DNA of 64,000 nucleotides, taken from positions 79,518 through 143,517 of the forward strand of contig QKWP01000498.1 in assembly GCA_003550325.1 (NCBI GenBank). Direction: 5' to 3'. The stretch comes from Gigaspora rosea (Eukaryota > Glomeromycota > Glomeromycetes > Diversisporales > Gigasporaceae). Below the pieces are notes generated by a model, which saw only the letters and a list, made by a program, of their open reading frames with translations, searched no databases and had not been told where the DNA came from. Of this stretch, positions 34,091 to 45,682 are shown in pieces (the stretch's first letter is position 1; every line of letters begins with the position of its first letter). A program made the position numbers and the translations under genes.

Positions 34091-34699
34091 GCCCCAGATA
34101 TTTCAAAAATTACTAATTGTAATTGTAATTTACGTTATAATACTTGTAATTTCATGCTTTGTAAATTATTTTATTATATAAAATCTTGAAATTTTATTTT
34201 GAATTGAGAAGTTAACGGCTAAAATTTATGCACTGTTGTTGAATTATACACGTCACCAACAAAAAAATTTTACCTCCACGTGATGATCTTCTGTTTACCA
34301 TGTAACGGTCGAAAATTTCACGTACGTACGTACGTTTGTACCAGTAATGGGGGTGATATTGAAAATTTCACGTGCCAGGTACGGAGTGATATTGAAATTT
34401 CATTTTTATTGGGATACATTTGTGGCAAAGCAGGAGCTGAATGCATTAGGAACTTCGTGTGTAGGGTATATTTAATACTTTATTCGATGTACAACTTCTG
34501 CGCACAGTCTATGAATCTATACTGCTGTTTCAATTAAATACGTAAAAAGCAAGACTATACGCTATACAACCATGTTTTAAGGTCACGTGAGCAGTAGCGT
34601 CAAGTCACATGAGTGGCGTCAGGCATAATTACTATACGCATAATTTAAACCACAATGCTATAACAAGAAAAGTAAAAAATGATTTTTAGGCATAAATAT
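34091..34699. other. Non-coding, shared with unit B in part
   Basis: A CGTACGTACGTACG tract is at about 34,321-34,335. The 85-codon frame at 34280-34537 has no recognised family and is not conserved in unit B. Confidence 0.4.
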
Positions 34700-36438
34700 C
34701 CCTATGAGAAATTACAGCACGGAATAATACTGAAATACACGGAAAAGTTTGAATACGTGACCACACAAACCTGCACGTAAATATACACGGGACAATGCAC
34801 GGGAAAGCAAGTTCATGGCACGTAAAAGGGCGCGGATTCCGTGCAACGCTGCACGTACTTACGTGCAATTTTATGTGTTTCTCGTGCATTGTCTCGTGCA
34901 TATTTACGTGCAGGCAACATATAATAGCATATGTCCATACATTATATACATAATAACATATATCGTATATGCATTATTTTATTAACTAAATTTTATTATT
35001 TTATTAACTAAATTTTATAAGTTTTATTAACTAAATTTTGTATTTTATTAAATAACTTAATTATTTAATTATTTTATTAATTAAATTTTATAATACAAAT
35101 AGTTTAATTTAATAATTTACATGCGAATAAGAAAATACTTCTAATTACTAAAACTACCGACTTTAAAAATAACCCAGCAACTAATAATATCGATAAAAAA
35201 ACAAAGTAATAGTACCAAAATGAAAGGTTTAAAAAAAAATCGAAATGACTACTCTAGAAATAACTCCAATAGGGACAACTCCGATTGTGGCAACTCCAAT
35301 GGCAGTAACTCAAGGGAGAGGCTAAAATGCAATAATATACAGAGAGATAAAAAATAAAAGAAAAAAATAATAGTAAAAAAAAATAAAGCTGCGATACCAC
35401 CAAAAATGATGAAAAACATACACCAAAAATGATAGTGATTCCAAAAGAGTAGCTTCCAAGGCAATAACTCTAAAGGATGGTTTAAACAATGACAATAACT
35501 AAAAAAAATTATATAAAAATTAATGAGTTGTAAAAAAAAAAAATTATAAAAAAATATAAGATGATAAAAATGATAAGAGAAAAAAAAAAAAAAAAAAAGC
35601 AATATTTATTTGCTTACAAATCAAATGTAATTTGTGCGCGTCAATGCACGGAAATTATTATTGATAAGTGCAAAAAAAAAACAAAAAAAAAAACAAAATA
35701 AATGTTTTTGTGCGCGTCAATGCACGGAATTTATAATCATTAAGAATCTTAACGATCATCACGTTAATGCACGGAATTATGATCGTTAAGGATCTTAATG
35801 ATCATCATGTTAAGGATCTTAACAATTGTGACAATTGTGATATCATGCACAAAAATTATGATCGTTAAGAATCTTAACGATTGTGACGATCACGATATTA
35901 ATGCACTGAAATTATGATCGTTAAGGAGTCTTAACGATTGTGATGATCATACATTTTGTACAGAAATGATCGTTAAGAACCTTAACGATTGTGATGATCG
36001 TTACGTCAGTGAACTGCAAATTTCGTTAAGAAGCTTAACGATTGTGCACGTCAAAGCACGAAAATTATGATTATGATCGTTAAGAATCTTAACGATTATG
36101 CATGTCAGTGCACGAAAATTATGATCGTTAAGAATCTTAACGATTGTGCACGTTAGTGCACGAAATTTATGATCGTTAAGAATCTTAACGATTGTCACGT
36201 TAGTGCACGGAAATTATGTGATCATTAAGATGAATACACGTCAATAAATGGTTATAATACTATGCACGATAGTGCACGGATTTCAATATTTCGTGTGATA
36301 ACGTGTATTAAATTTTTTGGATAATCAGTTTCCGTGCAGTTTCCGTGCAGTTTCCGTGCAGTGATTATGAAACCCGTGCTTACCCTCATACAATTTCGTA
36401 TTTTTACATGCATTCCCGTGTATCGAGTTTTCATAGGG
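34700..36438. mobile_element. CCCTATAA-family element, 1739 bp, TAT TSD
   Basis: It starts CCCTATGAGAAATTACAG and ends TCGAGTTTTCATAGGG. TAT lies on both sides (34697-34699 and 36439-36441). Unit B carries the empty site ACATAAATATCAGTGG with one TAT (48474-48476). Subterminal regions are rich in GCACG/CGTGC. No transposase; frames inside are low complexity. Confidence 0.9.
35735..36225. repeat. Hairpin minisatellite inside the CCCTATAA element
   Basis: About eight units of 50-65 bp, each containing ATCGTTAAGAATCTTAACGA (a perfect or near-perfect hairpin) followed by GTGCACG or GTCAGTGCACG and AAAATTATG. Units differ by deletions and substitutions. Confidence 0.75.
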
Positions 36439-36713
36439 TATCAGTGGCCCGATGCAAATTGGCATATCTATTAGCAGGATCTTTAGTATTTTTCTTCTTT
36501 TTTTTGTGGGATTATTTATTTGGTTGATAAAATGATAATCAAGGATGATAATGAAAAAGTTTGTTATATACATATTGATTATTGGATTACATTTCTTAGA
36601 TATAATGTTAGCACACACAACCTGATTGATGTAAAAGTGTTTATCCAAACAATTTTAGCATCGCCTGTAAAAAAATTTAGTTGACATTACTTTTAAAATA
36701 TAATACTGTAAAC

Positions 36714-36908
36714 AGGGTGATTCAGAATTAATTTATAAAGTAAGCGGAAGTTTAAAACTCCTATTTCTGTTTTGAAATCCGTGATCAAAAATGAAATAAC
36801 ATACATAAATTATTATAATAAAAAAAAATTATAATTATAGATCGCTTATTTCGAAAAAAAAAACTTTATTCGACATCTGACATCTAATCATTAATTCTTA
36901 AACACACA
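36714..36908. mobile_element. MITE-like copy with GGGTGRTTCAGAATTAAT ends
   Basis: Counterpart of 48,742-48,886. The left end GGGTGATTCAGAATTAAT is kept; the right end has decayed (ATTAATTCTTAAACACAC). Confidence 0.55.
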
Positions 36909-37844
36909 TTTTTTCATTGAATTTATTCTTGATCACGTTGGCATAGTTGTAAATGTAAAAGATAATAATCATTATTGATTAATATCGATATACTTATAAT
37001 CTATTCAGTTCTTATTTAATATTCTATTTATTTATGCTGCGAATTAATGATGTTTTTCAAAATATTATAATTTATTAATTAAGATAAACTATTCGTTTGT
37101 CATTTAGAATTTGCATTAAATTAGTCTATAATAATAGTGATTTTTACTATTTGTGTATTAAAGTTAATATCAATTTTATGTACCGTAACGCACTTAAAAG
37201 TGACTTTAATTTCGTTGGAAAAAAATTCAAATTTGTTATTTTTCATCATTTGTCAATATTGTGCACTTAGATAAAAGTCGAGTGTAAAATGTTCACCTTG
37301 GTTTATTTGATTAATAAAAAGTAATCGTCTAGACGCAAATTCTCATATGTTATTTTACCAAGTCAATCACGTGTTGTTTTTTTCTAGATTTTCCGTTCCT
37401 GATTTTGCGCGACGTCTTCACTAAGATATCTGGTTCCTAATGACACATGCAGATTTCAAATTGATAGTAATTAATAAACGACGCACAACACATTGACACC
37501 AGTACACAAAAGTTCTGGATGATGTAACCTGCTTTTTGTATTTTTTTAATCTGTGGTTCAGATATAACGAAAAATGATTTTTGGTTAAGTAACATAAATT
37601 CCGACTAATGAAAATTCGAGCTAGAAATTTTTAATTAAATGGAAATCTTGTATTTTACAATGTGTTTCGTGTCCGGCTAAGTAAAATTCACCAATAGAAA
37701 TATTTGATTGTTATGGATAAATGGACAAATATAAGTATTCTAGTGCTTCAATCAAAAATCAGGAAATAAATATTAATATAAAAATAAGCATTTAAAAAAT
37801 TTTTCATCCTTAAACCAAATAATTAAAATTTTAAACTTGATTAA

Positions 37845-39405
37845 ATGGCATTAAACTTCTTTGAAAAACTTTCAAATAATAATCTTGAACTTCTTGACGG
37901 CAATAAAGATTTTAACGTAGTCATTCATGTTGGTGAATCTCCAAATACAAAAATATTCAGAGAAATTCGGCAATTTTATGATATAGATCTTTATATATTC
38001 ATAATGAATTAAATTATATCAGTAAAGATGAGAGTAATATTAAAACAATTAATTTAAAAAATGTTACCATCCAACAATTTGAAATTATTATAAAGTAAGT
38101 TATTCTATAAGGTATTACATGATTTTATATTACGTTGCAAGAAATTAATTTATATATACATAAATTTTTATACAAATATATATTTACGGAGGAATAGCCT
38201 TGCTCGAAAAACATGATACATCATTTACAGTATTTTTGAGCTTGTTCAATTGCTTATGAATTTCTTTGGATGAATTGGCCAAACAACTTCATACTCACTT
38301 AATTGAAAAGGAAGCTCATTGGCTTCATTTACATTTTAATCGTATTTATGAAAAAAGTTTCCAAAATAATAAACTTCAAGATTTACAAAACTGGTGCAAT
38401 AATATTGTGGCAAAGTACCCTAATATGATTTTTGATTCTTAAGATTTTTTTTATGCTTCAAGAAAACGCTTTAATCTCACTTATTAGTCATGATGATTTA
38501 CAAATGGAAGAAGTAAAAATTTAGAATTACTGTATGTTATAAAATGGGGAATTTCAAAAAATTCAAGCTTACCATCCGATCCTGAAGACTGGTCACGTGA
38601 GAATTTTATTGCTTTAAAGACTACTTTACAAAATTGTTTACCTCATATCCGCTATTTTCAAATGCCTGGTAAGGTTATTATTAATAATTTACAATCTTAT
38701 CAACAAATTCTTGAGAAAAATCGTTGGAAAGATATAATGAAAAAGTATATGACTGACGAACCAATATCTTCTACTGTTCTTCCGCCTCGAATAATTTCAA
38801 AACCAACATTACCAAGCAGAATTGTTGAACAATTTTCAAACATTATTAATGAAGCACATGCAGCGGAGATTATTCATGGGTTGATATGAAAGATAATCTA
38901 TATTCAGTAACGAATAATCCATATGATTTTAAATTACTTCTTCGTGGAAGCAGATGGGTTTACTTCCACTTCAATTTGGAATTTATGCGATAAACAAACT
39001 AATCTTGTTGTAGTTATTAAGGTTAAAGGTACTGATGAAATTCTTGGTGGCTATAATCCTATCGGTTGGGATAAACAATATGATGGTAAATATATGAATT
39101 GTAAAGAGAGCTTTATTTTTCCAATGAAAAATGGTAGCATTCAAAATTCTATTTTAAGTCGTGTGAAAATACCGGAGAAAACAATTTATTGTAGGTCTAT
39201 TTTGGTCAGCCTTTTCTTGTAACTTTTTTACCACATATGACATTTTAATCTAGATAACAATTGTTGGGCTGGTGATACAGGTGTATATGAGAATATAATT
39301 AGAAAGGATGCAGCTACTTACAAACAAGTCTCGTGGGTTTCATGTAAAATATCATGATTTTTATTAGAAGAATATGAAATATTTCAAATTAGAAAAAAGC
39401 CCTAA
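37845..39405 (+). pseudogene. BTB/POZ-TLDc gene copy B, broken
   Basis: Very similar to the intact gene at 23,274-24,832 but with many lesions: frameshifts in the BTB region (about 37,966-37,985), a splice acceptor changed from CAAG to CAAA (about 38,177), an insertion and deletions at 38,222-38,275, an in-frame TAA (about 38,440), an insertion near 38,530, and frameshifts in TLDc (about 38,955 and 39,200). Longest open pieces: 38662-38889 and 38923-39222 (TLDc). The lost acceptor, the 38,222-38,275 changes and the TAA are shared with copy C, so they predate the B/C duplication. Confidence 0.9.
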
Positions 39406-39833
39406 AAGCTTTTATATTGGCAACAGAATAAATAAATAGCTTTATTATGATTATGGATAAAATGTACCTTATAAAACTTAACAATTTGAAATAAAAATTA
39501 AACCTTAATAAATATAGGTAACTATCTATATTGCACAATATTTTAATATTATAAAATAGTTGCGCGACACAATTGTGCAATACTAGAATAAAAACATATA
39601 ATAGAATTCTTGTCGAAATATAGTTATAATGAAATTAAATTAATTATGAAGTTCAAACTGACATGCTGAAATTTAAAATTCCAATCATATAAATTAAGCT
39701 CAAATGATATTCTAATATTTTTTTTATTCTATTTAATATTTATACTTTTACAAATTTTTAGCAGTAAAGCCAATAAACACTACTGTATATCAAATTGAAT
39801 AATTCAAAAAATTTAGTTGGCCATATATTAATT
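39406..39833. other. 3' flank of BTB-TLDc copy B
   Basis: Non-coding; matches 24,833-25,248 and 51,970-52,220. No independent gene. Confidence 0.6.
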
Positions 39834-40033
39834 GTCGCGGCTGAAGCTGGAAATGGCTGAAGCTGGAAATTGAGGACCTCAAATTAAAATTATAAATCCT
39901 ACCAAAATCTTCTAATATCAAAACTGACTCTAAATCCTAACCTAACCATTAAAAAAAAGCTAAGAAAATGCACCTCAAAAATTTTAGAAAATTTTATATT
40001 AAAAGAATTAAAATTTCCAGCTTCAGCCGCGAC
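39834..40033. mobile_element. 200-bp TIR element, GTCGCGGCTGAAGCTGG ends
   Basis: TIR GTCGCGGCTGAAGCTGGAAA at the left, complemented at the right. A 7-bp duplication, ATTAATT, lies at 39827-39833 and 40034-40040. The left end also occurs in unit A (25,249), so insertion predates the A/B duplication, and unit A later lost the right half. It has a 15-bp internal duplication at the left end. Confidence 0.75.
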
Positions 40034-40040
40034 ATTAATT

Positions 40041-41965
40041 ATTATAATTGTCAGTTATCATTGTTATAAAAAAACTCTTCAATATATGTATGCATATATG
40101 AAACTATATAAAACTATTTCTGAACTTTGGGCAATTATTAATACTCTTTACAATACTCTAAATAACTATTGCTTGTAATTAAGATGCTGCTAATTATCGT
40201 TAACTTTGCCAATTACATTCTGTTACATATTTGATAATATTTAAATCTTCAAATTATCTTTTTTAAAATTAATATTTACACACTGTATGCATTTTCATTA
40301 ACAAATCTGTTTTTGTCTTGTAGCAGTTTGTTTTATTCTTGTTATAGATTACTTGATTTAGAGCACAAGAATTATGGATGTAGCAGAAAAAAAACAAACA
40401 ATACTAGTAAATCAATAAATTCTACAAATAATATATTATGCAATTAAAATAAAAAATGTACAAAATAATGAATGAAATGATTAAATTGAAATGTATTTTG
40501 CAACAAAATTGTATAATTTTTTATTACATAAAGGAACTTAAAAAAATAATACAAATAGTGATTTAACTGGACAGAGAATGCACATGCTAGTAATATCATA
40601 TGATTCTTTAGATTATACAAAAATAGATAATGTAATCAGTTATTTTTATATTATCAATTTTATAATAATGAGTAAGAATAAAACGTGGTAATAATAATTT
40701 CAGAATATGTAATTAGTAGTGTGAGAATGGTCTGTTGTTAATCAGGGGCTTTGTTTAATGGAGCAAGTTAATTTTCTTTTTGCTATCATTTACCTTGTAG
40801 TGAAGGCTGGCTCTATCATTTCACTTTTTTCCCAGTGCCTCAAGCTAAGGACAACGCAAAAACCTTATATTTGTGATTAGGCACAATGGCTATGAATGCA
40901 ATACATTGCTCTCATGTAATTAGGCTTCGCAGCTATAATATAATGCAAGGATCTCATGTTTGTTGATTAGTCTTCGTGGTTCTGATAGCGGTACAAGAAC
41001 ATATATCGTATTAGGTTCTGTAGCCGTGATATCAGTGTTGCATGATGAGGTCACACAAAGTTAATTTTTCTTGTATTACATGGGATTTCAAAATTCCCGG
41101 TCGGTCGGATTTTTTTTATTCATCTGTTGTAAATTAATAGCCTTAAGATGCATCTAAGGCACACAAAGTTAATTTTACACTTTGCATAACACGGAATCAG
41201 AAAATTGGGGTTGGCAGTCAAATTTTTCTATAGGTCATGTCGGACAATTTCGGAAAACAAGACCGCCATCGGGTGATAATTTATGGAAAAATTAAATAGC
41301 AAAAATAGAATAATTGAAGTAATTGGGACTTAAAAAAACAAATGGGAATGGTTCGGCAGGTAATGCAAATCGAAAATTTAACCTTGCGTGGCCTAAACAA
41401 TGAAACAATTTGGCTCAAACCGATTACGTTAAGATGATGTATAACATTTAATAAGAGAATTCTTATATAGTTTCGACATTTTTAGAGTAAATACAAAGTT
41501 ATCGAAAGCAATATGATTGATGTGATGATTGCAAGTTGATGTTTATAGGTAATGATGCTAAAGATAAGATGATATCAAAGATAATTTCAAGTTCTTGTGA
41601 CGAATGCAGTTCCGAGTTGATTAGAAGTCACGTCTGATACTGGTGATGTTAATGAAATTGTAGAGGTTAATATTTTTTTTAATATTTCAAACTTTAACTG
41701 GAGTCACATGACCGGTTGGCAGAGATTTACTATATCGGGAATTCGAGTCGTAATAAACCTTATTCCGAATTTAACGTTAAATCGTTCCGTTGAATTGAGT
41801 CTCGAAGAGCTTATTATATTTAAAGACGAATTCGGGAAATACAATTCAGATAAGCATGTTTTATTCTTATGAAATTTTGTAGTAGGCGAGAACTGATTTT
41901 CCTTTATTAAATTTTTATTATTTGCGCACATTTTAAATTTTTAGAGCGTTACGCTGAATTTCTAG
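40041..41965. other. Non-coding unit-B sequence, collinear with unit A
   Basis: Matches about 25,365-27,895 of unit A without the three A-specific insertions (empty sites at 40,739, 40,937 and about 41,566). No gene is supported. Confidence 0.55.
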
Positions 41966-43089
41966 TAATGATGCCTGACGAAATTATTTTTGCGATGACG
42001 AATGACGTCGTCATGGTTTCGTCATGACGAAACCTTGACGATTGACGAAACCCCCGACGATTGACGAAACCTATGACGAATTGACGAAACCTATGACGAA
42101 TTGACGAAACCTATGACGAATTGACGAAACCTATGACGAATTGACGAAACCTATGACGAATTGACGAAACCTATGACGAATTGACGAAACCTATGACGTA
42201 TTGACGAAACCTTGACGAAGCCTCTAACGATTGATGAAACATTGGCAACCGATTCAGCCAATAATTAAACAACAAGCTTCTATATAATGATCTTTAGATA
42301 CACTAAACCTTAAATTGTTTCAAAAAAATGATATTTCATTATAAGGTTTCATTGGCTTTTTTCTTATTTCTTCTTTCGCACGTTCAAATATATGTCGGGT
42401 TGATCCGGAATACCGGTAGTCATTATGTCGGATTGATCCGGAATACCGGTCGAGAATACCGGTAATCGGGTTGATCCGTAATAGTCAAAATTTGTGCACG
42501 CGTTTATTTTCGTCAATTCCGGATCAACCCGACATAGGTTCCGAACACGTAAAAAAGGAAATTAAATTTTGTAAATAAACAAAGCGCGTAAAGATAGAAG
42601 TTTATGGAAAGAGTGTTAGAGTTGGAGACTACAACGATATATTGGTGCACCAAGGTCGATCTAAACATTGGTTTTCGAGTATTTTCGCGTCTCTTCCTTC
42701 GTAAATAAGTAAAATCACAATAATAATAATGCACTGGTTATCTTAGTAACCTATATTGATTCTCTATCGCTGTTATTAATTATGCATTATCGCTTAAAAC
42801 ATCGTTTTTTTTAGCTCTTATCGTTATCGTTATTAACACACTTCTTAACTTTTTATAAACGCGGTAATTAACTCTATTTTGTATGGAATATAACTCTTCA
42901 GGTTTCTTCATTGATTTCGTCAATTCGTCATAGGTTTCGTCAATTCGTCATAGGTTTCGTCAATTCGTCATAGGTTTCGTCAATCGTCAGGGGTTTCGTC
43001 AATCGTCAAATCGTCAATCAGAAATTACCTGACGAATGGTTTCGTCATTCGTCAATGACGTATATTTCGTCATTCGTCAGGCATCATTA
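41966..43089. mobile_element. hAT-like non-autonomous element, 1124 bp, with satellite arms
   Basis: Perfect TIR TAATGATGCCTGACGAA. An 8-bp TSD, ATTTCTAG, lies at 41958-41965 and 43090-43097. Unit A holds the empty site (GAATTTCTAGCGATGCGC, about 27,882). The arms contain 20-bp tandem repeats in opposite orientation. An inner palindrome (42,395-42,540) repeats GATCCGGAATACCGGT. Its frames are not transposase. Confidence 0.9.
42061..42200. repeat. 20-bp minisatellite, seven units
   Basis: TTGACGAAACCTATGACGAA is repeated seven times, six identical. The reverse-complement array (three to four units) lies at about 42,915-42,985, in the other arm of the element. Confidence 0.95.
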
Positions 43090-43519
43090 ATTTCTAGCGA
43101 TGCGCTAAAAATTAAGCGTTACACTGAAATCTCTGCGTGTCGCCAAAAATTTAGCGCCACGCTGAAAAACTAGCGTTCCGTGAAAAACTAGCGTTACATG
43201 ATTAACTAGCGTTACACGATTAACTACACCACCAATAATAATAATAGTACAGTATTACCAAAATTGACTACTGTTACCCAAAATGGAGCTGGAGGAATTT
43301 CTACAATTTCGAAAAATTCAATTCATTACACTAACATTGTTGTAAGATGTCCATGAATAATGCTATTACAATAAAAATTCTTTCTTAGTATACGTAGATT
43401 ATCTACATCTTGTGAAACTAATTTCTTTATCCACGATTTTAACTATTTTATATCAGAGTGATGCCCCAAAACTGTTCTATATGTTAGTAAATTTTGCTAA
43501 TCATTTCTAATTCATTCAA

Positions 43520-44120
43520 TATGACTGCAAAGTCAACAGATCGAACTGGGAGCTAAGCAGGGAGGCCCCGGCGTGGCGACAATCACAGGTAAACCAAGAT
43601 GCCAGCAGGAAAGAACCGGTTCAATCACTATCCAATTTGAGGAAGGCGAAGGGGGAAGAGAAGTGATTAATCAATTTACCTAATTTGGACGTTTCACATG
43701 AAACTTGATATAACAGATTTATTGTAGTTATAAACGCGTGGACATTAGGACAGACTATGGCGGCCCGGAAAGAAAGCAAATTCGCACCCGGCCCTCCCTG
43801 TCCCGACTGAATCCTGCCATTTAGCAACCATCCATGTCTACAGCCGGCCTGCGTTACGCAGGTGGGAGACCACCGGCTAATCTAAAGCATCAATCTCAAG
43901 CAGCAAAAGCTTGAATGCAAACTCGGGTCAACAGCCGGCCCGCGTATGCGGGTGGGAGACCACCGGCTGACCCTACAAAATCAATTATACATCAAACGCA
44001 CTGATGTATGCTGTATATCACACTAAAACAAGATAATAAAGTTCAGTATCCGGCATTTTATGCTGGTGTGCTTCCAAATAAGTATGGTTCACAAGCGTGC
44101 GATTCTGTTCGAAAATTTGA
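43520..44120. mobile_element. Unit-B-specific GC-richer block with 5S rRNA-like words
   Basis: Absent from unit A, where sequence passes directly from the GTAAATTTTGC word to AACTATAATTATAACAAA. It contains GAGCTAAGCAGGGAGG (43,551) and two copies of GTGGGAGACCACCGGCT (about 43,862 and 43,951), similar to the box A and box C words of 5S rRNA genes, and GGTTCAATCAC (43,619). It may be an RNA-polymerase-III-type retroelement. No TSD or poly(A) was found. Confidence 0.45.
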
Positions 44121-44416
44121 TTTATTATAACTATAATTATAACAAAATATAAAATAATTTATAACAATTATAACAAGTTACAGCATTATATCTGCATCGC
44201 TAGGTTTAATACAACTCAATTTCAAAGGCACATTTAAATTTAATATTTCCCCGTTCCTGATTTCGCACAACTACGTTGCGAAGTTACTTATAAATAAATT
44301 ATAATAAGAAATTATATATTATCTTTAACGGCCAAACTGTATAGTTTACTATCTATAAAAAAGTTGATTAGCCTTTACTATAGCATAGTTAATAATTATT
44401 AAACAATTAAATTCTA

Positions 44417-45535
44417 TTACACACCTTTACAAAATGAATTAGTATAATAAATAGGTTTACTTGTATACATTGTTTTAGGATATACTGGGAAATTCATACT
44501 TTCAATATCTTTTAATATTTCTTCTGATTCTGATAAATCTAATAAAATCTTCTCATTAATTTGCCATTCTGTAAAAATTTCGCAAATATTTGCAGCGGAG
44601 GGACGTTTTTCTGGATCTTTATCCCAACATTTTTTCATGAGATTTATATAATATTGTGGTGTATTCTTGATAATAATTGGGCGTAAATTATTATTACATA
44701 TTTCCAATTGAAATTGAGATCCAAATTGTTGATTATAAAATACAGATTTCCCATATAAAATTTCCCACATAATTATTCCAAATGAATAGATATCAGATGC
44801 TGTAGTATATTGCTTTCCACTTAAAATTTCTGGAGCGATATATGGCAAAATTCCATAAACACCACTAGATTCGACTTTTAACGTTATATTAGATGTTATT
44901 GAAAGCCCTAAGTCTGCAATATATGCGCTATTTAAACTATTCTGCAAAATATTACCGCTATGTAAATCTCGATGGATAATATTTTTTGAATGAATTGCCT
45001 GAAGGTCTGAAACTATGCAAAGTAGAAGTGTTAATTTATCTTCCCATTTCATTCGTGCTACATGGTGAAGATTTTACGCAAAGAGCCTTTTGAAGCATAT
45101 TCCATAACAAGAATATAATCTTCAGAAATATAATGTTTAGATATGCCATAACACTTTAAAAATGATGGATTTTCATAACCAATATCGCAATATGCTTTTA
45201 GCTTTAACATTAAAAAATAAATTTGAGATGCAACTAATTAGAAGATTAAATTTATCAAATCCGTTAAAATAATTTACCTCCGTTATAAATTCCTTATGAC
45301 ATCCTTTTGATCCATGTAACAATTTAAGCGCAATGTCAACCGTAGCATTTCGATTTGAGTCATTTCCACTCAGCATAGTATACAGTTGCAAATCCACCCT
45401 CTCCTATTTTTCTAATTTTTTTAAATTTATTATAGGGAATCCATGATAGTTTATATTTATTTCATTAATTATTTCTTTTAAATCATCTTCAATATCAAAA
45501 TATTCTTGTATAGTTCCGTTTTTGACTAAAAATTC
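44417..45535 (-). pseudogene. Protein kinase (DLG-type), unit B, broken
   Basis: Counterpart of 31,113-32,877. The C-lobe exon (44417-45052 and upstream) keeps IIHRDLHSGNIL, DLG, IAPEIL and SDIYSFGIIMWEIL. Lesions: one base lost near 45,463 before the glycine loop, one base gained near 45,367 (GAGTGGAAATGAC), and one base lost near 45,076 in the SLRENLHH stretch. The first two put the glycine loop out of frame with a stop. No transposon interrupts this copy. The lesions differ from unit A, so both decayed independently from an intact ancestor, or the assembly has errors in A-runs. Confidence 0.8.
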
Positions 45536-45590
45536 ATTTCTTAGATCACAAATAATTAATAAATTATATAATAAATTATAATAGAATTAC

Positions 45591-45610
45591 CTGAAAATTG
45601 TCCCTTTTCC
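45591..45610 (-). other. Candidate 20-nt microexon linking Sel1 and kinase, unit B
   Basis: Same position and length as 32,943-32,962. It reads EKGQFS between the Sel1 end (IYWLQK) and the kinase N-extension at 45,535, flanked by TTAG and GTAATT. Confidence 0.4.
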
Positions 45611-45682
45611 CTAATTTATTAGAAATTTTTGTAAGTAACTAATTATAAAAAATAATTATTTTGTATAATAAAAATAGCTTAT

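Larger units (their letters stand above)
23190..37770. repeat. Tandem segmental duplication, unit A
   Basis: Collinear with 37,770-49,720. The shared order is BTB-TLDc (+), a long 3' flank with shared words (CTAAGGACAACGCAAAAACC, CAAAATTCCCGGTCGGTCGG, GCGTTACGCTGAATTTCTAG), the kinase (-), the Sel1 gene (-) and its upstream repeats. Sequence is highly similar outside insertions. Unit A is longer because of six insertions listed separately, and lacks 14 Sel1 repeats found in unit B. The left edge lies about 85 bp before the BTB-TLDc start codon. Confidence 0.85.

Noticed and set aside
34686-34901. A 71-codon His/Cys-rich minus-strand frame
   Set aside because: The apparent His/Cys pattern comes from GCACG/CGTGC repeats at the end of the transposon, not a zinc finger.
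35249-35602. A Phe-rich minus-strand frame of 117 codons
   Set aside because: Made of poly-A/T and short repeats within the CCCTATAA element.
35735-36225. CRISPR-like look of the spaced repeats
   Set aside because: Units are hairpin minisatellite repeats with degenerate, non-unique spacers in eukaryotic DNA; no cas genes.
42061-42200. Seven regular repeats as a CRISPR array
   Set aside because: There are no spacers; units abut directly and are a minisatellite in a transposon arm.
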